Assembly: GCA_002293965.1 (NCBI GenBank)
Contig: DBEG01000024.1
Location: 1-43,873 of the forward strand
DNA from: Actinobacteria bacterium UBA912
GTDB lineage: Bacteria; Actinomycetota; Coriobacteriia; Anaerosomatales; UBA912
DNA: 43,873 nucleotides
Reading direction: 5' to 3'
The position numbers and the translations under genes were made by a program. The notes beneath the pieces were generated by a model. It saw nothing but the letters and a program-made list of their open reading frames with translations. It was not told the DNA's origin and did no database searches. Shown piece after piece: positions 16,694-25,110 of this stretch. Every line of letters starts with the position of its first letter. Within the stretch, counting starts at the first letter, position 1.

Positions 16694-18094
16694 TTGAACC
16701 CGACACCAACCCCGCTGAAAGCTCATTTCATCGGCATCGGAGGCTCAGGCATGAGCGGGATTGCCTGTATCATGCACGAGAGAGGACACCGTGTCACCGG
16801 CTCGGATCTGAAGGAGTCCCGGTTCACAAGAGTACTGACAGAAGCCGGCGTCCCTGTAACCATAGGACATGACGCTGCTTGTGTGGGCGATGCACAAGTG
16901 GTTGTAGTCTCGACGGCTGTAAGTGAGCGAAACCCAGAACTGGTCGAGGCGAAGGAGCGCGGGATCGAAATCTGGCAACGGGCGAAGATGCTTGCGTGGC
17001 TCGCTGGAGACTCGATCACCGTAGCTGTAGCAGGAACCCATGGGAAGACCTCGACCAGCGCCATGGTTGCCACCATGCTTGAAGGTTCAGGGGCGAGCCC
17101 GACATTCGTTGTCGGTGGTGAGGTTGTGAAGTTCGGTAGAAACGCAATGAACGGTGTCGGGCCGCACTATGTCGTTGAGGCCGACGAATCGGATGGCTCG
17201 TTCATGCACCTCTCTCCCTCAGTGGCTCTCGTGACGAATGTAGAGGCCGATCATCTCGATCACTACGGCTCCCTTGAAGCGGTCGAGAGGACTTTCGTCG
17301 ATTTCCTGTCGCGCGTGCCGTCATCCGGCGCCATCATCGCGTGTGCCGATGACCATCGATTGTTGGAGCTAGCAAGCAGAGCAGATGCCAGTATCCTAAC
17401 CTATGGATTCGCCGTCGATGCCGCAGTCAGATGCCACTCCCTGACCCCCCAGGGGATGGGATTCCAGTTCGTGATCGACTTTCCGGATGGCAGCCGACAG
17501 GAGATGTTCCTTCCAGTACCCGGTGAACACATGGTCCAGAACGCCACCGGGGCGCTCGCGGTTGCTTATCATCTGGCTATCGACGTGGAGGCAGCGGCAA
17601 GAGCGGTCGAGACCTACAGGGGGGTCAAGCGTCGCTTCGATTGCATCGGCCACTCCAACGACATCACGATCTACGATGACTACGCCCATCATCCTACCGA
17701 GGTCAAAGCGACGCTCAAGGCTGCCCGTGATTGCGGATTCAATCGGATATGCGCTGTCTTCCAGCCACACCGATACACGCGAACAGAGGCATTCGCCGAG
17801 GAGTTCGGGGACGCCTTCGGTGATGCGGACCACTTGATCCTGATGGACGTGTACAGCGCTGGTGAACCGCCGATCCCCGGGATCTCAGGCAAGACGGTTG
17901 TGGACTCGGTGTTGGAGGCCTATCCCCGGCACAAAGTTACCTATCTGCCGCACAGAACAGACATACCCATATATCTGGCGAATAGACTGCGCCCGGGTGA
18001 TGTACTGATGACCATGGGCGCCGGTGATGTCTCAGGGATAGGAATGGATGTGCTCCGGGTGCTTGAAGAGCGGGGAGCCTTGCAGTGTCGGTAG
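16694..18094 (+). CDS. murC: UDP-MurNAc--L-alanine ligase MurC
   Basis: A 466-residue ligase that adds the first stem residue, L-Ala, to UDP-MurNAc. The dinucleotide-like N-terminus HFIGIGGSGMSGIA, ATP loop AGTHGKTSTSAM (Lys118), VEADESDGSFMHL, NVEADHLDHYGS and DDYAHHPTEVKATLKAAR identify MurC. TTG at 16694 was preferred, since GGAGA ends five bases before it. An ATG at 16670 would add eight residues but has only a weak AGG upstream, so the start is uncertain. The stop region overlaps the murB GTG by ten bases. Confidence 0.95.
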   Translation: MNPTPTPLKAHFIGIGGSGMSGIACIMHERGHRVTGSDLKESRFTRVLTEAGVPVTIGHDAACVGDAQVVVVSTAVSERNPELVEAKERGIEIWQRAKMLAWLAGDSITVAVAGTHGKTSTSAMVATMLEGSGASPTFVVGGEVVKFGRNAMNGVGPHYVVEADESDGSFMHLSPSVALVTNVEADHLDHYGSLEAVERTFVDFLSRVPSSGAIIACADDHRLLELASRADASILTYGFAVDAAVRCHSLTPQGMGFQFVIDFPDGSRQEMFLPVPGEHMVQNATGALAVAYHLAIDVEAAARAVETYRGVKRRFDCIGHSNDITIYDDYAHHPTEVKATLKAARDCGFNRICAVFQPHRYTRTEAFAEEFGDAFGDADHLILMDVYSAGEPPIPGISGKTVVDSVLEAYPRHKVTYLPHRTDIPIYLANRLRPGDVLMTMGAGDVSGIGMDVLRVLEERGALQCR

Positions 18095-18996
18095 CGAAGG
18101 CGTTTTCGCAGCTGAGCAAGCAGCTTACCGGCGTGGTGAAGCGCGATGAGCCACTTGCTCGATATACGACTTACCGGATCGGTGGACCAGCGGATATGTT
18201 GATCATTGCTGACACTCTCGCCGACTTGAGGGCTGCAACCGGAATCCTAGACGTTTCACAGATCGAGTGGACGGTTCTAGGGAAGGGGAGCAACATATTG
18301 GCGGCCGACGCAGGATATCGTGGAGCAGTGATCATACTTGGCCGTGATTTTCGCAAGCACTTTGTCCGTGAGGGACAATTGATCACCGGTGCCGGTGCGA
18401 TTTTGGCACACGTTGTTCAGGATGCCTACGCCGCAGGTTTATCCGGACTTGAGTTCGCAGTGGGAATTCCAGGTACTGTTGGCGGAGCCCTCGCGATGAA
18501 TGCAGGGACCGCTGACGACTGGATCGGGTCGGTGGTAAGCACGATGACAGTTCTCCAGCCAGGAGGGGAGCTTGTCGGTATGAGAGGACATGAGATCGCT
18601 TGGGGTTATCGTACAGTCGGCATGCCCGTTGGAGGCATAACTGTCGAGTGTAGCCTAAGGGTTGAGGAAGGGGATGTGCTGTCGATCCGCCGAAGGATGG
18701 ATAGCGCACTAACCCGCAGGAAACGCACGCAGCCGATAGGCCTCCCCTGCGCAGGCAGTGTTTTCAGGAACCCGGAGGGCGACTCCGCAGGTCGGCTCAT
18801 CGAGAGCGTCGGTCTCAAAGGGGCCAGGTCAGGGCAGGCTAGCATCTCTGAAGTGCATGCCAATTTCATTGTCAATCACGGTGGGGCTACAGCAAAGGAC
18901 GTGCTGCGCTTGTTGCACGATGCGCGCGATACCGTGTTGGATCGACATGGTGTCGAGCTCAAGCCGGAGATCAAGTTCTTGGGATCGTTCCAGTGA
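18085..18996 (+). CDS. murB: UDP-N-acetylenolpyruvoylglucosamine reductase MurB
   Basis: A 303-residue FAD-dependent reductase that uses NADPH to produce UDP-MurNAc. The FAD-binding domain shows YTTYRIGGPADML, VLGKGSNILAADAGYRG and GLEFAVGIPGTVGGALAMNAG. The substrate domain has PCAGSVFRNPEGDSAGRLIE with the proton-donor Ser at about residue 225, then GASISEVHANFIVN-like sequence (AGQ replaced by SGQ). It lacks the long E. coli-type insert and so belongs to the shorter, type II class. It starts with GTG inside the end of murC, and its stop overlaps the ftsQ GTG. Confidence 0.96.
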   Translation: MSVAKAFSQLSKQLTGVVKRDEPLARYTTYRIGGPADMLIIADTLADLRAATGILDVSQIEWTVLGKGSNILAADAGYRGAVIILGRDFRKHFVREGQLITGAGAILAHVVQDAYAAGLSGLEFAVGIPGTVGGALAMNAGTADDWIGSVVSTMTVLQPGGELVGMRGHEIAWGYRTVGMPVGGITVECSLRVEEGDVLSIRRRMDSALTRRKRTQPIGLPCAGSVFRNPEGDSAGRLIESVGLKGARSGQASISEVHANFIVNHGGATAKDVLRLLHDARDTVLDRHGVELKPEIKFLGSFQ

Positions 18997-19895
18997 AACG
19001 ACGCAGAACAGTCATATCCAGTCATATTCCGAGAAGGACCGGGGCGAGTAAATCTCAGCCTAGAGTCAAGCATGAGACTTTACGCGGCGGTAGATCCGGA
19101 GGGCCTGCTAGAACCAACGCCCACAACCGTTCGACCCTGTCCTCGCGCAAACGAATCGCAAGAGAGCAGCGGCAGCATGCCCGAACGCGTCGGCAGCTAT
19201 TGATGATATGTGCGATCGCCTTAGCCCTTGTCCTTGTGCTCTCCTCGATAGTTGCTATTGTGCGTTCTGACATTTTCAAAATCCAATCCGTCGATGTTGT
19301 TGGGAACAGCCGTCTCACAGAGCAGCAGGTAATCGACATGGCCAAACTTCCTGAGAATGAGACGTTGCTTAGAGTCGCCGTCGCCGACATCGAGGCGAGG
19401 ATCGAGAAAGGCCCCTGGGTTGCTTCGGCAGATGTTTCCAGGCGCCTTCCGGCGACGCTGAGGATCAGCATCACCGAAAGAGTTCCGGTAGCGATCCTTG
19501 ATACTGGTGAAGAGTTGTATACCATCGACAGGCTCGGGAACGTTCTCGAACAACAGGTATCCACAGGAACGGCCCCGGCTTTGGTTATCCGTGATATACA
19601 GGATATCGTGCCGGTGGTTGGAAGTCGTCCGGACAGTGAGGCGTTGGAGAATGCCCTGCGGGTTTACGGAGCACTCGACCAGCAGATGCTGGGCATCACT
19701 AGAGCTATTTCGGCACCTACTGTGGATGAGACAGCGATCATCACAGAGGATGGGGTAGAGATATTCGTCGGAGCCGCAGAGAGCATGCCCGAGAAACAAC
19801 AGATCGCCTTCGCGATACTTCAAGAGAGGGCGGGGAAGGTCGTCTATATCAATGTAAGGTCGATAGAGCGCCCAACCTGGAGAGCCCTCGAATAG
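18993..19895 (+). CDS. ftsQ: Cell division protein FtsQ (POTRA domain)
   Basis: A 300-residue bitopic division protein. A long basic cytoplasmic region (residues 1-67, rich in Arg, Lys, Ser) precedes one membrane helix at about 69-90. The POTRA domain follows (about 95-165), with IFKIQSVDVVGNSRLTEQQV then LPATLRISITERVPVAIL. FtsQ links FtsL/B to the septal synthases. It starts with GTG overlapping the murB stop (GTGA). The cytoplasmic tail is longer than average, as in many Actinobacteria. The next gene, ftsZ, is 186 bases away and has its own promoter-like region. Confidence 0.92.
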   Translation: MKRRRTVISSHIPRRTGASKSQPRVKHETLRGGRSGGPARTNAHNRSTLSSRKRIAREQRQHARTRRQLLMICAIALALVLVLSSIVAIVRSDIFKIQSVDVVGNSRLTEQQVIDMAKLPENETLLRVAVADIEARIEKGPWVASADVSRRLPATLRISITERVPVAILDTGEELYTIDRLGNVLEQQVSTGTAPALVIRDIQDIVPVVGSRPDSEALENALRVYGALDQQMLGITRAISAPTVDETAIITEDGVEIFVGAAESMPEKQQIAFAILQERAGKVVYINVRSIERPTWRALE

Positions 19896-19968
19896 GAGAT
19901 CAACTGCAGGTCAGAAGCACCGCCTGCCACCCCCGGACGAAATCGGTGCGGATCGGGCGAACAAAGAT

Positions 19969-20005
19969 TTGACAAGGTCTTGCATGTTGCATAACCTTTA
20001 TGCAA
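19969..20005 (+). promoter_or_regulatory. Predicted ftsZ promoter with overlapping palindrome
   Basis: TTGACA at 19969-19974 is followed after 17 bases by TAACCT (19992-19997), a weak -10. A perfect inverted repeat, TTGCATAA-CCT-TTATGCAA, spans 19987-20005 and covers the -10. A dyad here suggests an operator for a dimeric regulator, not identified. The gene-free region 19896-20081 otherwise holds only the ftsZ leader and its GGAGG site. Confidence 0.55.
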
Positions 20006-20081
20006 AGATAGACTGTTATGTATGTAGTGTAACCTTCAACTTGACCTTTACTGTATCCGAACGAAAGGGTCTGGAGGGGAA

Positions 20082-21158
20082 ATGATTGACACGGGTGCCA
20101 ATTATCTAGCCGTCATCAAGGTCGCCGGAATAGGCGGCGGCGGCACAAATGCGGTGAACCGCATGGTCGAGGCGGGCGTGAAGGGCGTTGAATTCATCGC
20201 CATCAACACAGATGCCCAGGCTTTGCTGATGTCTGATGCGGACTACAAGGTCCACATAGGCGTCGGACTAACCAAAGGACTCGGCGCTGGTGCGGATCCC
20301 GATGTCGGGTATCAGGCCGCAGAAGAGAATCGCGCTGAGATCAAAGAAGCGCTCCAGGGTGCCGACATGGTTTTCGTCACCGCTGGCCAGGGCGGTGGTA
20401 CCGGAACCGGTGCTGCCCCCATAATCGCCCAGATCGCCAAAGAAGAGATCGGCGCCCTGACTGTCGGTGTCGTAACTCGTCCTTTCGCCTTCGAGGGGCG
20501 CAAGCGTGCACTTCAGGCGGAAGAAGGAATCAAACGCCTCCGGGATGTCGTCGATACTCTCATAGTCATCCCAAACGACCGCTTGCTCCAGGTCGCCGAG
20601 AAGAAGACGTCCATCCTTGATGCTTTCAGAGTCGCAGATGACATACTGCGGCAGGGAACTCAGGGAATCACTGATCTCATCACCGTACCGGGTCTAATCA
20701 ACCTGGACTTCGCCGACGTACGCACCATCATGCAGGATGCGGGTAGCGCGCTGATGGGAATCGGCATCTCCGCGGGCGACAACAGAGCCCATGACGCAGC
20801 TAAGGCCGCGATATCCAGCCCGCTACTCGAGAGCAGCATTGAAGGCGCACAGGGCGTTTTGCTGTCTATCGCTGGTGGCAGCGACCTTGGTCTGTTTGAA
20901 GTCAACGAAGCTGCCGAAGCGGTAGCACAGGCCGCGCATCCCGACGCAAACATCATCTTCGGCGCCATGATCGATGACTCGATGATGGATCAGATCCGAG
21001 TGACCGTCATTGCAACCGGATTCGAGGGGCGCAGAAGGCAAGAGGCGATGCAGTTCACTGCCGAAGAGGGCGTTGCGTCGCTTCCAACCTACGAGCCGAT
21101 GACCACAGCCGAGGACGATCTCGACATACCAGCGTTTCTGAAGAAGCGGACCTACTGA
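20082..21158 (+). CDS. ftsZ: Cell division GTPase FtsZ
   Basis: A 358-residue tubulin homologue that polymerises into the Z ring. The N-terminal part has VAGIGGGGTNAVNRM and INTDAQAL. The GTP tubulin signature GGGTGTG is at residues 104-110, and the T7 loop NLDFADVRTIM lies near residue 207. The C-terminal end DDLDIPAFLKKR is the conserved peptide that binds SepF, FtsA or ZipA. As no ftsA is present and sepF lies nearby, SepF is the likely membrane tether. The ATG has GGAGG about five bases upstream. The C-terminal linker is short. Confidence 0.98.
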   Translation: MIDTGANYLAVIKVAGIGGGGTNAVNRMVEAGVKGVEFIAINTDAQALLMSDADYKVHIGVGLTKGLGAGADPDVGYQAAEENRAEIKEALQGADMVFVTAGQGGGTGTGAAPIIAQIAKEEIGALTVGVVTRPFAFEGRKRALQAEEGIKRLRDVVDTLIVIPNDRLLQVAEKKTSILDAFRVADDILRQGTQGITDLITVPGLINLDFADVRTIMQDAGSALMGIGISAGDNRAHDAAKAAISSPLLESSIEGAQGVLLSIAGGSDLGLFEVNEAAEAVAQAAHPDANIIFGAMIDDSMMDQIRVTVIATGFEGRRRQEAMQFTAEEGVASLPTYEPMTTAEDDLDIPAFLKKRTY

Positions 21159-21165
21159 GCACCAC

Positions 21166-21184
21166 CGCTCCATGAATCGGAGCG
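21166..21184. terminator. Short hairpin after ftsZ
   Basis: CGCTCC (21166-21171) and GGAGCG (21179-21184) form a six-pair stem with a seven-base loop, eight bases after the ftsZ stop. No U tract follows. It may act together with the larger hairpin just downstream. Confidence 0.35.
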
Positions 21185-21193
21185 TGAGAGTTT

Positions 21194-21236
21194 GAAGCCG
21201 GGTTCATCGAGGTAGACCCTCGCTGGACCCGGCTTC
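21194..21236. terminator. Probable bidirectional terminator between ftsZ and DUF4013 gene
   Basis: GAAGCCGGGT (21194-21203) pairs exactly with ACCCGGCTTC (21227-21236). Inside the loop, CGAGG and CCTCG add a second stem. The hairpin sits between two convergent genes, which is where a shared terminator is expected. It lacks a long U tract on either strand, as is common in high-GC bacteria. Confidence 0.6.
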
Positions 21237-21243
21237 GGCGTTC

Positions 21244-22044
21244 TTAGGGTGTCTGAGGGGGTAACGGAGGTGCTGGAGGTGCTGGAGGTGCAGGTGGCGC
21301 AGGAGGCGCAGGAGGTGCAGGAGGCGCTGGAGGTGCTGGAGGTGCAGGTGGGCTGGGAGTGAATGCGGTTGGAGATGTCGCCACCGCAGGGGTCGTGCCG
21401 TAGGCTGCGCGGGCCCACTGTCCGAACACGTGCCCAGCCATGATGTAGGACAGGAAAAAGACCCAGAACATCAGGACGGAGCCCACGATCAAGAACGTGA
21501 GGAAGCTCGCGAGGATGCTCGCTACAAAATAGATCAGCAAGCTGAGACCCCAGGCTTTGAAGTAGCCGGTTCCCGATCGAATGCGGCCCATGATCTCGCC
21601 GATGGCGAACATCGATCCAAAGTTGCCGGTCATAGCGAAATTGACCACGGCCGCTGAATAAATCACCGACACCGCCAGCATCCAGGTGACAGAGAGGACA
21701 CTAAGGAGGCAGATAGTGGCATAACTGGCACCCAACGCTGCGGAATCGCCGACCATCCCGGCGCCCGCCACGATGACCGTCTGGATGCCCAAAAGTATCA
21801 ATGCGGGCAGGTTGTAGATGAACAGGCCGATCATCACCAGCAGCCCCTGTACCCATTTCTGCCCGAAATCGTTCCATACGGGAAGTTCTTCGTTGCCCTC
21901 GGCAACAGACCGGATGTATGCCAGCATTGCTCCGAGCTGCGCGGGTATCAGTGGGAATAGCAGACCCCAAAGGCCTCCTAACCCGACTTTGACCAGCCAC
22001 TCTCGATCCTCAAAGGGCGCGGACAGGGCTCTTGAAAGATTCAT
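21244..22044 (-). CDS. DUF4013 family membrane protein with Pro-Pro-Ala tail
   Basis: A 266-residue polytopic membrane protein on the reverse strand, convergent with ftsZ. The body holds about five to six hydrophobic segments, and the early stretch GNEELPVWNDFGQKWVQGLL fits the DUF4013 family. That family is common in archaea, Actinobacteria and other Gram-positives, and its function is unknown. The C-terminal tail contains about nine tandem PPA triplets followed by PPLPPQTP, a flexible or polyproline-type segment. ATG at 22044 follows AAGGGGG by five bases. A GTG one codon earlier is an alternative. It interrupts the otherwise forward-facing division cluster between ftsZ and pgeF. Confidence 0.8.
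   Translation of the reverse strand: MNLSRALSAPFEDREWLVKVGLGGLWGLLFPLIPAQLGAMLAYIRSVAEGNEELPVWNDFGQKWVQGLLVMIGLFIYNLPALILLGIQTVIVAGAGMVGDSAALGASYATICLLSVLSVTWMLAVSVIYSAAVVNFAMTGNFGSMFAIGEIMGRIRSGTGYFKAWGLSLLIYFVASILASFLTFLIVGSVLMFWVFFLSYIMAGHVFGQWARAAYGTTPAVATSPTAFTPSPPAPPAPPAPPAPPAPPAPPAPPAPPAPPLPPQTP
21266..21355. repeat. Degenerate 9-base tandem repeat encoding Pro-Pro-Ala
   Basis: About ten copies of a nine-base unit, close to GGAGGTGCW on the forward strand, encode the PPA tail of the DUF4013 protein on the reverse strand. Units differ at third codon positions while the PPA pattern is kept, which suggests selection on the protein rather than a recent slippage expansion. Confidence 0.85.
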
Positions 22045-22208
22045 CACATCCCCCTTCCCAAATCTTGAGTCCCGCTATCGGAAACTCGCTACCTTGTATT
22101 CTATCCTGAATCAGGCTCGCTAATCATGAAAACATCAGAGTGAACACAAGCTCCAGTATCATGCGGGGTAACCAGCATCCAATCGCTCGGAAAATGGAGG
22201 GTAGACCG

Positions 22209-23033
22209 ATGGCACCGCCTTCACCTCGCCTGGACAGACGCGAGCAATCTGATGGGATTGTGATCCATACCGATGAGGACCTGTACGAACACTCGCGGAT
22301 CAGGGTTGCATTCTCTGAGCGCACAGGTGGAGTCAGTCGATCACCTTGGCAATCGCTGAACCTCGCTACCCACGTTGGCGATGAAGAACCACACGTTGCT
22401 GTGAATCGCGCCAGGCTTCTCTCGGCGGTAGGAGTTGAACCTCAGGCCGTCGATCTGGTGATGGCCGGGCAGGTGCATGGCGACTCGATTGCGACTATAG
22501 ATCAGGATGCGTTCAGCAGCGGCGAGGCCGATTATGGTGAACCGTTCGTCGCACCAGCCACGGATGCACTTCTGACCCAACACCGTGATGTCGCCCTGCT
22601 CATGCTGTATGCGGATTGTGTTCCCATAATCCTCGTCGCGGAGGCTCCGACTCCATCCATCTGCGTCGTGCATGCTGGCTGGCGAGGGGTCCTGGGCCTT
22701 CTTCCCGAGAAGGCCGCCAGGGGTTTGATCGATCGAGCGGGATGCTTACCCCAAGATGTCTCGGTCTACATCGGTGCGCATATCGGCAGTTGTTGTTTCC
22801 GCGTCGCCGAAGAGCTGTCGTTGGCCTTCGCCGCCAAATTCGGCGACTCCGTTGTTGTAGGATCCAGCGTCGACCTTCACGCTGCCGTCGAAATCGGTTT
22901 GGCGCGTGCTGGAATACCCTCTGAACGCATTACCAGCCTGCGGACTTGCACGGTTCACAACTCCGATCGTTTCTTCTCGTATCGTGCGGATGGACTCACC
23001 GGTCGACACGGGGCGCTAGCCTTGATCGATTGA
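22209..23033 (+). CDS. pgeF: PgeF/YfiH family (laccase-domain) purine nucleoside phosphorylase or peptidoglycan editing factor
   Basis: A 274-residue protein of the multicopper-polyphenol-oxidase-like (DUF152/YfiH) family. Members act on purine nucleosides, and one subgroup prevents misincorporation of L-Ser for L-Ala in peptidoglycan precursors. Zn-site motifs are present: GQVHGDSI, YADCVPIIL and HAGWRGVLG. The N-terminal FSERTGGVSRSPWQSLNLATHVGD is also typical. The ATG at 22209 was chosen because GGAGGG lies seven bases before it; upstream in-frame starts (GTG 22140 and others) lack a site. The location in the dcw region fits peptidoglycan editing, but the substrate is not proven. Confidence 0.9.
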   Translation: MAPPSPRLDRREQSDGIVIHTDEDLYEHSRIRVAFSERTGGVSRSPWQSLNLATHVGDEEPHVAVNRARLLSAVGVEPQAVDLVMAGQVHGDSIATIDQDAFSSGEADYGEPFVAPATDALLTQHRDVALLMLYADCVPIILVAEAPTPSICVVHAGWRGVLGLLPEKAARGLIDRAGCLPQDVSVYIGAHIGSCCFRVAEELSLAFAAKFGDSVVVGSSVDLHAAVEIGLARAGIPSERITSLRTCTVHNSDRFFSYRADGLTGRHGALALID

Positions 23034-23123
23034 AATCGATTCTCCTTGCCTGTTGGCGCACGACCGCCGCAAGAAATCGCCACAAGTAGTGACTGATGGT
23101 GGTCTCGGAATCTAGCTATCTGC

Positions 23124-23132
23124 TGTTATAAT
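23124..23132 (+). promoter_or_regulatory. Extended -10 promoter for phoU-yggS-sepF
   Basis: TG-T-TATAAT at 23124-23132 is a perfect extended -10, 46 bases before the phoU ATG. No good -35 lies upstream, as is usual for extended -10 promoters. Confidence 0.6.
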
Positions 23133-23178
23133 CAAGCGTGGAAGCAGTCGTATTCGTCATATTAAGGAGTGCGCGAAT

Positions 23179-23844
23179 ATGCGCGAAGAATTCAGGAATG
23201 AACTGAGAGACCTAAGGGCAGAGGTCGTCGAGATATCCCACGACGTCACGGAGGTTACCAGACTCGCCGTACGTTCCCTCGTCGACGGTGATGTCGATGC
23301 AGCCCAGCTTGTAATCGATGGCGACTCTGACTTCGATCGCCGATGCCTCGGGGTCGAGGAGCACGCTATCGAGATCATAGCGACCCAGTTCCCGGTGGCC
23401 CGGGATCTCAGGTTGCTGTATTCGCTGACCTACATCTCGCTGCATCTTGAGCGCATGGCGGACCTGTCGGTCAACATCGCTCGTGCCACCAAGCGAACTG
23501 CTGGACGTCGTGGGCCCCAGACTCTCTACGACCTGATCCAGGCACAGGGTAATCTCGTTTATCGCGTACTCGAAGCGATGAGCGAGGCCCTGAAAAACAG
23601 CGACCTGGAGCTTGCCAGAAAACTGGAAGACCTCGACGAGCCGATTGACCATCTCTACAAGCAGTTCTTCAGAGAGCTTGGCAGATTGGACGAGGACGAG
23701 GATATCGAGTGGGCATCTTCGATGGTCTTGGCGGCACGCTATCTTGAGCGCATCGCTGACAATGCAGTCGACATCGGAGAGCGAATCGCATACCTGGTCA
23801 CTGGTGAGTTCGATGGTTCCTGCACGCCGAACGAGGAGCAATAG
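23179..23844 (+). CDS. phoU: PhoU family phosphate-signalling protein
   Basis: A 221-residue all-helical protein with two PhoU three-helix repeats. The first (about 12-95) includes EHAIEIIATQFPVARDLRLL and HLERMADLSVNIAR. The second (about 115-205) includes MVLAARYLERIADNAVDIGERI. The E/DxxxD-type metal-binding motifs are visible in both. PhoU proteins restrain the PhoR kinase and Pst phosphate transport. No pst or phoR-phoB genes lie nearby, so this stand-alone copy may act elsewhere. AAGGAG ends nine bases before the ATG, and an extended -10 promoter precedes it. Eight bases separate it from yggS. Confidence 0.92.
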   Translation: MREEFRNELRDLRAEVVEISHDVTEVTRLAVRSLVDGDVDAAQLVIDGDSDFDRRCLGVEEHAIEIIATQFPVARDLRLLYSLTYISLHLERMADLSVNIARATKRTAGRRGPQTLYDLIQAQGNLVYRVLEAMSEALKNSDLELARKLEDLDEPIDHLYKQFFRELGRLDEDEDIEWASSMVLAARYLERIADNAVDIGERIAYLVTGEFDGSCTPNEEQ

Positions 23845-23852
23845 AACCTTCT

Positions 23853-24530
23853 TTGGGCGCGATTGCTGAGCGATACGAGTGGATTTGCAGACAGGTTGCC
23901 GAAGCCGCTGACCATGTCGGCCGGGATGCCTGTGACATCACCGTGGTCGCCGTAACCAAGAACGTCGGCGTACCGGAGATTCAGCAAGCTCTGGCAGCCG
24001 GCATCCTAGATCTGGGAGAGAACAGGGTCCAGGAATTCTCGGGAAAGCAGGCGATGTTCCCGGAAGCCAGGTGGCATTTCATCGGCACTTTGCAGACGAA
24101 CAAGGCCAAGCATGTGGTCGGGAAGGCGCACCTGATTCACTCGGTCGATTCACTCAGGCTACTCGAAACCATCGATTCGAGGGCTGCGGATGTCGACGTC
24201 AGGCAGCCGGTCCTGTTGCAGGTCAACGTCGCCGGCGAGGCCACGAAGCATGGATTTGCGCCGTGCGACCTCGCAGATGTTTTGCTCGAAGCCGACAAGA
24301 TGGACAACATCGTGGTGAAGGGCTTGATGACGATGGCCCCGTTCGGCTCCCCCGAGGATCAGCGCTGGGTCTTCCAGGAGTTGCGAGAAGTGCGGGATAA
24401 CCTGTGCGTCAAGCCCCACAATGGGGTAGAGTTAGATGAACTTTCAATGGGTATGACCAACGACTATCGTGTTGCGGTCGAAGAAGGGTCTACCATTGTT
24501 CGTATCGGTCGGGCCATCTTCGGCAGATAG
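23853..24530 (+). CDS. PLP homeostasis protein YggS/YlmE
   Basis: A 225-residue YggS/PROSC-type pyridoxal-phosphate-binding protein with an alanine-racemase-like TIM-barrel fold. The PLP Lys is about residue 36 in VVAVTKNVGV. Other family motifs are LGENRVQEF, WHFIGTLQTNKAK, HSVDSLRL, QVNVAGEATKHGF, GLMTMAP and SMGMTNDYRVAVEEGSTIVR. It maintains PLP and amino-acid balance, and the gene is commonly next to sepF and yggT in Gram-positive division clusters, as here. The start is TTG at 23853 with a poorly spaced AGGAG, so the exact start is less sure than the identity. Confidence 0.92.
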   Translation: MGAIAERYEWICRQVAEAADHVGRDACDITVVAVTKNVGVPEIQQALAAGILDLGENRVQEFSGKQAMFPEARWHFIGTLQTNKAKHVVGKAHLIHSVDSLRLLETIDSRAADVDVRQPVLLQVNVAGEATKHGFAPCDLADVLLEADKMDNIVVKGLMTMAPFGSPEDQRWVFQELREVRDNLCVKPHNGVELDELSMGMTNDYRVAVEEGSTIVRIGRAIFGR

Positions 24531-24558
24531 CCGAAGGCTCCCAGGCGGAGGAGTGATC

Positions 24559-25110
24559 GTGGGTCTTTGGAATAGAATCAAGGCGCGTCTTGGTTTCGGT
24601 GATTACGACTACTACGACGATTATGACGACGAAGATGACGACGGAATCCGCGACGAGGACGATGCGGAACCTGAAGAGCAGTGGAGCTCACGGGCCACCG
24701 AGCGCTCGAGTTCGGTCCGCCGAATCGAGCGGCAGCCCGAGGCCGACTATTCGCGCGATTGGTCAAGGGAGCCCCAGAGACTGCGTGCTGTCCCATCGGC
24801 TTCTGAGGTCAGCAGCATATCTCCGCAGCTCAAGATGCATATAGTGGAGCCCAAGGGCTTCAACGAGGCACAGAGCATCGCAGACAAGTTCAAACAAGGC
24901 ACTCCGGTCATCATCAACATGACAAGCACGTCTCCGGAGCTAGCTAAGCGATTCATCGACTTCGCCAGCGGGCTGACCTACGGACTCGATGGCGGCTTGC
25001 AAAGAGTGTCGGATAAGGTGTTCATGCTGACTCCGACTAACGTCGACGTTTCCGACGGGGATGTCAGGCGCATGAAGGACCGAGGGCTGTTCGGCGGAGT
25101 CGACCTATGA
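24559..25110 (+). CDS. sepF: Cell division protein SepF
   Basis: A 183-residue Z-ring membrane anchor. The N-terminal GLWNRIKARLGF is the amphipathic membrane-binding helix. A flexible acidic linker rich in Asp, Tyr and Glu follows (about 14-45). The C-terminal SepF domain has VEPKGFNEAQSIADKFKQG then VIINMTSTSPELAKRFIDFASGL and ends with VFMLTPTNVDVS. It binds the FtsZ C-terminus and likely replaces the missing FtsA. GTG at 24559 was chosen, as GGAGGAG lies five bases before it and the family begins here. An upstream in-frame extension lies within yggS. The stop overlaps proC (ATGA). Confidence 0.95.
   Translation: MGLWNRIKARLGFGDYDYYDDYDDEDDDGIRDEDDAEPEEQWSSRATERSSSVRRIERQPEADYSRDWSREPQRLRAVPSASEVSSISPQLKMHIVEPKGFNEAQSIADKFKQGTPVIINMTSTSPELAKRFIDFASGLTYGLDGGLQRVSDKVFMLTPTNVDVSDGDVRRMKDRGLFGGVDL

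Noticed and set aside
21266..21355. Tandem repeat as a CRISPR or mobile-element repeat
   Set aside because: Nine-base units with no spacers, in frame and encoding PPA; it is a coding repeat.
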